From an uncultured Porphyromonadaceae bacterium (lineage in GTDB: Bacteria > Bacteroidota > Bacteroidia > Bacteroidales > Muribaculaceae): a stretch of DNA of 10,690 nucleotides. The stretch spans positions 1 through 10,690 of the forward strand of contig CALDIF010000067.1 in the NCBI GenBank assembly GCA_937901905.1, read 5' to 3'. Positions 6,131-10,690 of the stretch are shown here, one piece after another (position 1 is the first letter of the stretch; each line of letters starts with the position of its first letter). The position numbers and the translations under genes are program-made. The notes beneath the pieces are model-generated. The model ran no database searches. It was given only the letters and a program-made list of their open reading frames with translations, and was not told where the DNA came from.

Positions 6131-6163
6131 CTCAGCCGAGGCACGGGTGTGCCCACGGCTGAG
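6131..6163. terminator. Terminator hairpin after the outer-membrane receptor gene
   Basis: CTCAGCCG (6131-6138) pairs with CGGCTGAG (6156-6163), with an inner stem GGCAC-GGGT-GTGCC (6140-6153). Read on the minus strand it follows the receptor stop codon by about 27 nt and is followed by a T-rich stretch (TAATTCCTTGTCTTTT). It most likely ends the sigma/anti-sigma/receptor operon. On the plus strand the downstream T content is also high, so it may work both ways. Confidence 0.7.
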
Positions 6164-6189
6164 TTGTTATTGAGTTGTTTACTGTGTAA

Positions 6190-8706
6190 TTAATAACCCA
6201 TGCGTGAGGTATCCACCTCTTTCTTTTTCTTCTCTTTGAAGTTGCCGATGCGGTAGATGAAAGTCAGCGAATATTTGGTGTAAGGCATCCAAACTCGCAT
6301 GGCATAGTCTTGATTGCCAATGTGAGAATGCGTGTTTATATGGGCATTAAGGATGTTTTCTCCTTTTGCTACTATACTCCACTTGCCGTTGTCAGAGGTG
6401 TAGCGTAGTGTGGCATCGAGCTTAAGCAATGGTTCGATGTCATAAACTCCCTGAATGGCCTTAGTCTGAAAGAAAGGATTAAGGATGAGCTGGATATTGT
6501 GCCGTGAAAATGGTTTGAAGGCAACCGTTCCGCCCAAAATACCGGACAAACAGGTGCGTTTAATGGGCAGGTCGAAGAAATTATCGCTCTTGTCGTGACG
6601 GTAGACTGCTGTGGCACTGACGTTGCCGCTGAACCAACTGCCGATGCCGAATTGTGCCGATGCTTGCAGACCGTAATAGTTGGAATAGTCAAAGTTGGTC
6701 TCCTTCATCACGACTGCCATGCGGTCGGCGGGCTGGTAAGCCATCTGCACAAAGTAATCCGGTTCAAACATGGCAAAAGCTGTGAATGTGTATTTTCGGT
6801 TCAGCATCCACATCAGGTTGAGGTCATATTTTGACATCGGCTTTAAATCAGGATTGCCCCAAATCTCAGTATAACCCGAGGCATAGTAGATACTGCTCAT
6901 AGTGCTCCAGTAGCTGGGATAAATGGCCTGACTACTGAACGAGAGGTTGAGCATATTCTTGGCATTGATGTTCCACATGGCGTTGAACTGAGGATAGACA
7001 CGCCACTCGTTCCATTTGGTGGCGTGGTATTGCTCGGTTGTCACTGAAGCGTCAATGTTCAGTGACTCTCCAATCTGTTTACTCACTCCGATGTATGCGT
7101 TCAGGATTCGCTCGTCATAGTCAACATGTGACGTGGCATCGGGAAGCGGATGACCATTCTCATCAAGAGTCGTCTGATAGCTATTGTTGTTGGCGAACTG
7201 AGCCTTGCCGCCATAGTTCAATTCCCATCCTTTCGGCAACGAGTGGGATTGGTCGGCAGTAAAGAGCCACTTGCCTACCTTTTGACGACTATCGACATAG
7301 AGATTGCGGCTGATGTCATACAGCTTGCCTTCAAGGGCTTGCGTGCGAGGCTCTTGATAATTGGTATATGAGACTCCGAGTTGCAGTCCGAAGGGCGCGG
7401 AATAATTGGCATCAACATTATGCAAATATTCGTGCTGTTTGGAACGCTGTGTGGACTGAGCTGTGCCAGTAGTGGTGTTTGTGGAACGTGTCGAGTTCCA
7501 TTGTCCTGTATAAGCAAGACTCAATCGATGGCCGTTGGCGATGGCATAGTCCATGCCGATGCGGTATTCGTGGTCAATTCCGTCACTGCGGTTGCGAGTT
7601 TTGTCGCTGTAGGCAATACGCTCGTCACCTAACGGATGGTTGGCCTCGTGTTCCACTTGTCCATAGCCGATGCCGTCGGTGAACTTGTAAGAGGCATCAA
7701 TACTCAGTTTCCCATGATTGTAGATGAGGCTGCCTCCCGCATATCCTGTGCCATACTTGCTCTGTTGCCAACCCGCCATCAGTTGTCCTGATAATTGGTT
7801 CGTTCCGGTAAAATCTTTTGTGATAATGTTGATTGCCATGCCACGAACATGAAATTTTGCAGGTGCCGATGGCATTACTTCGGCTTTAGCCAGTTGTGAT
7901 GCCGGCATCTGCTTCAGTCGCTCTATGATTTGTTCCTCATTAAGTGTTGTCGGTTTCCCATTGATGATTAGGGTTACAGAACGCCCTGTAAAACTAAGTC
8001 CGTTCCCAGTGTCCGCCACACCGGGAATTCTCGTCACAGCTTCGTATGCATCGTCGGCAGGAAGAATTTCCAGCAAGATAGGCATATTATAGGTTAAGTG
8101 CCCGCTCTCAGTCTTTATGATTGGCCGCTCGCCTTTAACTTGGACTTCTCTAAGCTTCGTTGCCTCAATCTGCAACTGAATAGTGCCTATATTCTCGCGT
8201 GAACACAGTTTGTAAACGGGCTTATAGCCGATGTAGCTGAACTTGGCTATTACTCGTGGTTGGTCGAGTGGAATAACGAACACCCCACTCTCGTTGCTCA
8301 ATCCGCCCGTGACATAGGTCGAGTCTGAAGGATTGAGAATAGATATATTGGCGTAGGGCAACGGCAAACCGTTCTCGTCAACAATCCAGCCGGTGAGGTG
8401 ACGGTCGGTCTTGTAGGTACATTCAACATAGATCTCGTTGTTTCCGCTTTGCGTCATGCGGATTGGGTAGAAGCCGATGACTTGCTTGATGGCATCGGGA
8501 ACTGACTTGCCTTTGACTGATGTCGTTACCTTGAAGTCCTCAAGCTCGTTGTAGATAAATATGACTTTGTGTTTGCTCGTTTGTTGCTGGATGTACTTCA
8601 GCGCGTCGCTCATCGACGCGTTGTTGAAGTTATGGGTGATGCGCTGTGCGGTGGCTGTGTTTACAAGAGTACAAAGCAACAAGATGATTGTCAATAGTAT
8701 CTTCAT
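6190..8706 (-). CDS. TonB-dependent-receptor-like outer-membrane beta-barrel protein with STN domain
   Basis: An 838-aa outer-membrane protein. Residues 1-20 are a signal peptide ending ATA before Q21. Residues 22-95 form an STN (secretin/TonB short N-terminal) domain, which usually contacts an anti-sigma factor. Residues about 102-182 are a CarboxypepD_reg-like beta-sandwich (LTGWIVDENGLPLPYANISI). A plug-like domain follows at about 195-297 (GVADTGNGLSFTGRSV, then MAINIITKDF). The rest is a barrel of the OMP_b-brl_3 type, with the family-typical end KKKKEVDTSRMGY. It is not a SusC, since no SusD gene accompanies it. The ATG overlaps the stop of the anti-sigma gene by 4 nt (ATGA), so translation is coupled and expression follows the sigma factor. 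The substrate cannot be told from the sequence. It could be a signal transducer, a peptide or siderophore receptor, or both. Confidence 0.85.
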   Translation of the reverse strand: MKILLTIILLLCTLVNTATAQRITHNFNNASMSDALKYIQQQTSKHKVIFIYNELEDFKVTTSVKGKSVPDAIKQVIGFYPIRMTQSGNNEIYVECTYKTDRHLTGWIVDENGLPLPYANISILNPSDSTYVTGGLSNESGVFVIPLDQPRVIAKFSYIGYKPVYKLCSRENIGTIQLQIEATKLREVQVKGERPIIKTESGHLTYNMPILLEILPADDAYEAVTRIPGVADTGNGLSFTGRSVTLIINGKPTTLNEEQIIERLKQMPASQLAKAEVMPSAPAKFHVRGMAINIITKDFTGTNQLSGQLMAGWQQSKYGTGYAGGSLIYNHGKLSIDASYKFTDGIGYGQVEHEANHPLGDERIAYSDKTRNRSDGIDHEYRIGMDYAIANGHRLSLAYTGQWNSTRSTNTTTGTAQSTQRSKQHEYLHNVDANYSAPFGLQLGVSYTNYQEPRTQALEGKLYDISRNLYVDSRQKVGKWLFTADQSHSLPKGWELNYGGKAQFANNNSYQTTLDENGHPLPDATSHVDYDERILNAYIGVSKQIGESLNIDASVTTEQYHATKWNEWRVYPQFNAMWNINAKNMLNLSFSSQAIYPSYWSTMSSIYYASGYTEIWGNPDLKPMSKYDLNLMWMLNRKYTFTAFAMFEPDYFVQMAYQPADRMAVVMKETNFDYSNYYGLQASAQFGIGSWFSGNVSATAVYRHDKSDNFFDLPIKRTCLSGILGGTVAFKPFSRHNIQLILNPFFQTKAIQGVYDIEPLLKLDATLRYTSDNGKWSIVAKGENILNAHINTHSHIGNQDYAMRVWMPYTKYSLTFIYRIGNFKEKKKKEVDTSRMGY

Positions 8707-9395
8707 TGCTTGTCCTCCTGTGCGCTTGATGATTCAACAATCAGTTTATTTCCCTCGCGTTGAATTGTGAACGACTCGAAATTGTTGAGCATTTCAATCA
8801 CTTTGTCGAGCGTATAGTCTGGCTGCCAGTCATAGTACAGTCGCAATGAGCGTGCGTCCGCATTGCGATATTCCACAGTGACATTGTAACGCACTGCAAG
8901 GTCGCTGAGGATTTGCTCCAACGGCACATTATCGTAGAGGCGAGGTTCTGCTGGGGCAATGGTGTCGGCAATTTGCTCAACAGTTATTTCATCCGGAGCC
9001 ACCTCTGTTTTCTCATCTTGAACGTTTTGACTGTCATCTTTAGTGTTTTCTACTTTGTCATCGGATTTCGTCAAGCCAAAGAAGTTGGTTTGCACGGCGG
9101 CGATTGTGATGCCGAAGAATGCTACCACAATGGCAGCGGCAGCGGCGATTTTGCGCCACAGGGGCACTATCGTTGCCCGATGGCTATGCGCCGAGGATAA
9201 CCTTTGCCACTCGGCATCAATCAGTTCGTTGGTGACTTCTGCGTCGGCATTTTCAGCGACAAAAGCACCTTTGGTCTTTGCCATCAGCGCATAAAGCTCG
9301 CGGCACTCATCATCGGCAAGTATCTCCTGCCATTGAGCCTCGCTGAACTGTTCAGGATTGTCCAGCATTTGTAAAAGTAAATCGGTCTTTTTCAT
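8703..9395 (-). CDS. DUF4974-type membrane anti-sigma factor lacking a FecR domain
   Basis: A 230-aa single-pass inner-membrane protein. Residues 1-80 are cytoplasmic and helical and would bind the sigma factor. Residues about 83-101 are an Ala/Ile/Val-rich membrane segment. Residues 109-150 form an acidic periplasmic linker, and about 153-222 form a DUF4974 domain (VPLEQILSDLAVRYNV to FTIQREGNKLIVE), which is related to the STN fold. Usual Bacteroidales FecR-type anti-sigma factors are 300 aa or more and have a FecR beta-domain between membrane and DUF4974. Here that domain is missing and only the linker remains. The gene overlaps the sigma gene upstream and the receptor gene downstream by ATGA, 4 nt each. 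It is inferred to hold the sigma factor inactive until the receptor's STN domain signals. Confidence 0.8.
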   Translation of the reverse strand: MKKTDLLLQMLDNPEQFSEAQWQEILADDECRELYALMAKTKGAFVAENADAEVTNELIDAEWQRLSSAHSHRATIVPLWRKIAAAAAIVVAFFGITIAAVQTNFFGLTKSDDKVENTKDDSQNVQDEKTEVAPDEITVEQIADTIAPAEPRLYDNVPLEQILSDLAVRYNVTVEYRNADARSLRLYYDWQPDYTLDKVIEMLNNFESFTIQREGNKLIVESSSAQEDKQ

Positions 9396-9892
9396 TGTTC
9401 TGCGTTTTTAAGAGTTTGACGTAATTGGTCAAGTGCACTGTGCAGATGCTTGTAGATAGTGGTCTCACTCACACCCAATCGCTTGGCAATTTCGCGGAAG
9501 GTCAGCCCCTCAGCAAAATGCAACAAGATGATTTCACGGCAGATAGGCGGGAACAAGTCAGCTATACCGACATGCAAAGCGTTGATTTCCGCTTCCAGTT
9601 CTTCGGGAGAAGTGTATTCCAAATCTTCATCGAGCATGAGTAGTTGCTTCACCCGCTCGTGGGTCTTGCGGTTGCGAATCTCACTCACACATCTGTTGCG
9701 CACGCATGACATCAGATACGCTCTTGCGGTTGTTTCATTCAGTTCGGTTTCATGGGTAAGGAGGTGCGCAAAGACATCGTGCACAATGTCCTTGCTCTCG
9801 TCATCATCGTGCATCAGGATGCACGCCAGCCGATACATCGCCCGGTAATGCTGCCGGAACAGCCGTTCAATATGTCGTTCTCGTTGTGTCAT
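9392..9892 (-). CDS. ECF-type RNA polymerase sigma-70 factor
   Basis: A 166-aa extracytoplasmic-function sigma factor. Region 2 spans about residues 8-76 (LFRQHYRAMYRLACIL to RNRCVSEIRNRK) and would bind the -10 element and core polymerase. Region 4 spans about 105-160, with a helix-turn-helix GLTFREIAKRLGVSETTIYKHL that reads the -35 element. Region 3 is absent, as expected for ECF factors. It heads the operon with the DUF4974 anti-sigma and the STN receptor, the usual Bacteroidales cell-surface signalling arrangement, and probably activates its own operon. The ATG at 9892 follows an AT-rich leader (TATATATAGTAT) with no Shine-Dalgarno site. Confidence 0.9.
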   Translation of the reverse strand: MTQRERHIERLFRQHYRAMYRLACILMHDDDESKDIVHDVFAHLLTHETELNETTARAYLMSCVRNRCVSEIRNRKTHERVKQLLMLDEDLEYTSPEELEAEINALHVGIADLFPPICREIILLHFAEGLTFREIAKRLGVSETTIYKHLHSALDQLRQTLKNAEQ

Positions 9893-9971
9893 ATACTATA
9901 TATACACGCAGAAACCGATTTACTAAACCCTAAATCGCAACTTTTTTTCAAAAAAAACGCTAACAGCCCTG

Positions 9972-9979
9972 CAAAGGTA
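9972..9979 (-). promoter_or_regulatory. Promoter of the sigma factor operon (-7 box)
   Basis: Read on the minus strand, TACCTTTG is a perfect TAnnTTTG -7 box about 80 nt before the sigma factor start. No clear TTTG lies at the -33 position, which would fit an auxiliary or self-activated promoter. The leader between box and ATG contains long T and A runs. Confidence 0.55.
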
Positions 9980-10080
9980 CGCCATTTTTGCGTGAATCGG
10001 TACCTGAAAATGACGTTAAGATCGTGATTTTAAGGTGTGAAATGCGATTTCGCTTGTTAAAGCAAGCACTATTACATTTA

Positions 10081-10104
10081 TTTTGACTATTTTTGCAGTC
10101 AAAA
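10081..10104 (+). promoter_or_regulatory. Promoter and candidate operator of the AlbA_2 gene
   Basis: TATTTTTG (10088-10095) matches the -7 box TAnnTTTG and lies 19 nt before the ATG at 10115. It is framed by a perfect 8-bp inverted repeat, TTTTGACT (10081-10088) and AGTCAAAA (10097-10104), with an 8-nt spacer. A DNA-binding protein on this palindrome would block transcription; the gene product itself carries a possible nucleic-acid-binding domain. A second smaller inverted repeat, GCTTG and CAAGC, lies at 10052-10067. Confidence 0.5.
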
Positions 10105-10114
10105 CTGTGACATT

Positions 10115-10671
10115 ATGACGAAAGACGAATTACTGCAAAGGCTGCAAGATATAGAATGGGAGGACTTTGAGTGCAAACAGGCAAAGTCTGAACTTCCCAA
10201 GAGCGTTTGGGAGACCGTCAGTGCGTTCAGTAACACATCTGGTGGTTGGATTGTGCTCGGTGTACGAGAGGAGAAAGTCGGGAAAACAAAAACGTTCGTT
10301 ATTGAGGGCGTGGGAAACGCCGAGAAGTTGGAACGAGACTTAATAGGCACACTACGCTCCAAATCTAAGTTCAATGTCACAATCTCGGTTCGCAGTCAGA
10401 AGTATGATTTTGACGGAAAAACCGTTCTTGCGTTTTTTATTCCATCGTCCACTGTCAAACCGGTTTACTACAACAACAATCTTGGCAACACGTTCATTCG
10501 CAGCGGCAGCGGTGACCAGCACGCCAACGATGCCGAGATTGCAGCCATTCAACGCGATCAAGCCTTTGGCAGTCGGTCGGAGTTGGAGATTAACGGCACA
10601 AGTTTCAACGACATCAACCCCGAATCGTTACAAACGTTCCGTCGTCGCATTCAGCAATACAATGAGGCTCT
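10115..10671 (+). CDS. AlbA_2 (Schlafen-type) domain protein, 3' end missing
   Basis: An ATG at 10115 opens a frame that stays open to the contig end: 185 codons before adapter sequence starts. Residues about 10-130 fit the AlbA_2 / Schlafen AlbA domain (PF04326). The signs are IEWEDFECKQAKSELPKSVW, followed by AFSNTSGGWIVLGV, and later NTFIRSGSG. Family members are commonly 400-550 aa, with a C-terminal ATPase-like or winged-helix part, are called putative DNA-binding proteins or transcriptional regulators, and are frequent in defence and mobile regions. The exact role is unknown. It is divergent from the sigma operon with a 222-bp shared control region. The final six codons to 10690 read DRKSTR but are adapter, not gene. 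Confidence 0.85.
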
Positions 10672-10690
10672 AGATCGGAAGAGCACACGT
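10672..10690 (+). other. Illumina TruSeq adapter sequence (assembly artefact)
   Basis: The last 19 bases, AGATCGGAAGAGCACACGT, are the start of the standard Illumina TruSeq read-1 adapter. They are not biological sequence and interrupt the AlbA_2 gene. The true contig ends at or just before 10671; base A at 10672 could belong to either. Confidence 0.97.

Noticed and set aside
6094..6162. 22-codon plus-strand frame as a leader peptide gene
   Set aside because: It has no clear promoter, ends inside the terminator hairpin and leads to no plus-strand gene; it is better explained as the mirror arm of the palindrome.
6190..8706. SusC/SusD polysaccharide utilisation locus
   Set aside because: No SusD gene or glycan enzymes are present, and the barrel and C-terminal ending fit the OMP_b-brl_3 type rather than SusC.
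1..10690. tRNA or rRNA genes, including one as prophage attachment site
   Set aside because: I saw no cloverleaf-like or ribosomal RNA sequence on either strand, including at the 5985-6190 border.

Overview
The window looks like a Bacteroidales (Bacteroidota) chromosome or prophage fragment, probably from a short-read assembly. The taxonomic signs are promoters with the Bacteroidales -7 box TAnnTTTG, start codons without Shine-Dalgarno sites, and an ECF sigma / DUF4974 anti-sigma / STN-containing outer-membrane barrel operon. The last 19 bases (10672-10690) are Illumina adapter, so the contig end is artificial.

Layout. (1) 1-62: on the minus strand, the first 20 codons of a gene that resembles a phage tail tape-measure protein. 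(2) 69-593: a 174-aa protein of unknown function with its own promoter and a perfect inverted repeat over the -7 box. (3) 659-690: a strong intrinsic terminator. (4) 692-4249: an AT-rich, minus-strand restriction-modification operon. It encodes a fused nuclease-methyltransferase of BcgI type (641 aa), then a specificity locus of three homologous target-recognition modules. The two module junctions are each a run of exactly eight G. At present the first junction is out of frame and the second is in frame. (5) 4208-4526: a non-coding stretch with several hairpins. (6) 4527-5985: a GC-richer phage portal-like gene on the minus strand, split by an insertion of about 67 bp that brings a stop codon and a frame change. 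(7) 5981-6098: a large imperfect palindrome over the portal start. (8) 6131-6163: a terminator hairpin. (9) 6190-9892: a translationally coupled operon (sigma factor, DUF4974 anti-sigma, outer-membrane beta-barrel receptor) on the minus strand. (10) 10115 to the end: a plus-strand gene for an AlbA_2 (Schlafen-type) protein, divergent from the sigma factor, with an 8-bp inverted repeat around its -7 box.

How they fit together. Regions 1, 2 and 6 look like pieces of a prophage with all genes in one direction. A restriction-modification module with its own promoter and terminator sits between the portal remnant and the tail-like gene, where head genes would be expected. The most interesting part is the specificity locus: slippage at the two G8 tracts would give a one-module protein plus a two-module protein, a three-module fusion, or other truncated combinations, each predicted to change which DNA sequence the enzyme modifies and cuts. 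The sigma operon to the right appears to be ordinary Bacteroidales cell-surface signalling and uptake.
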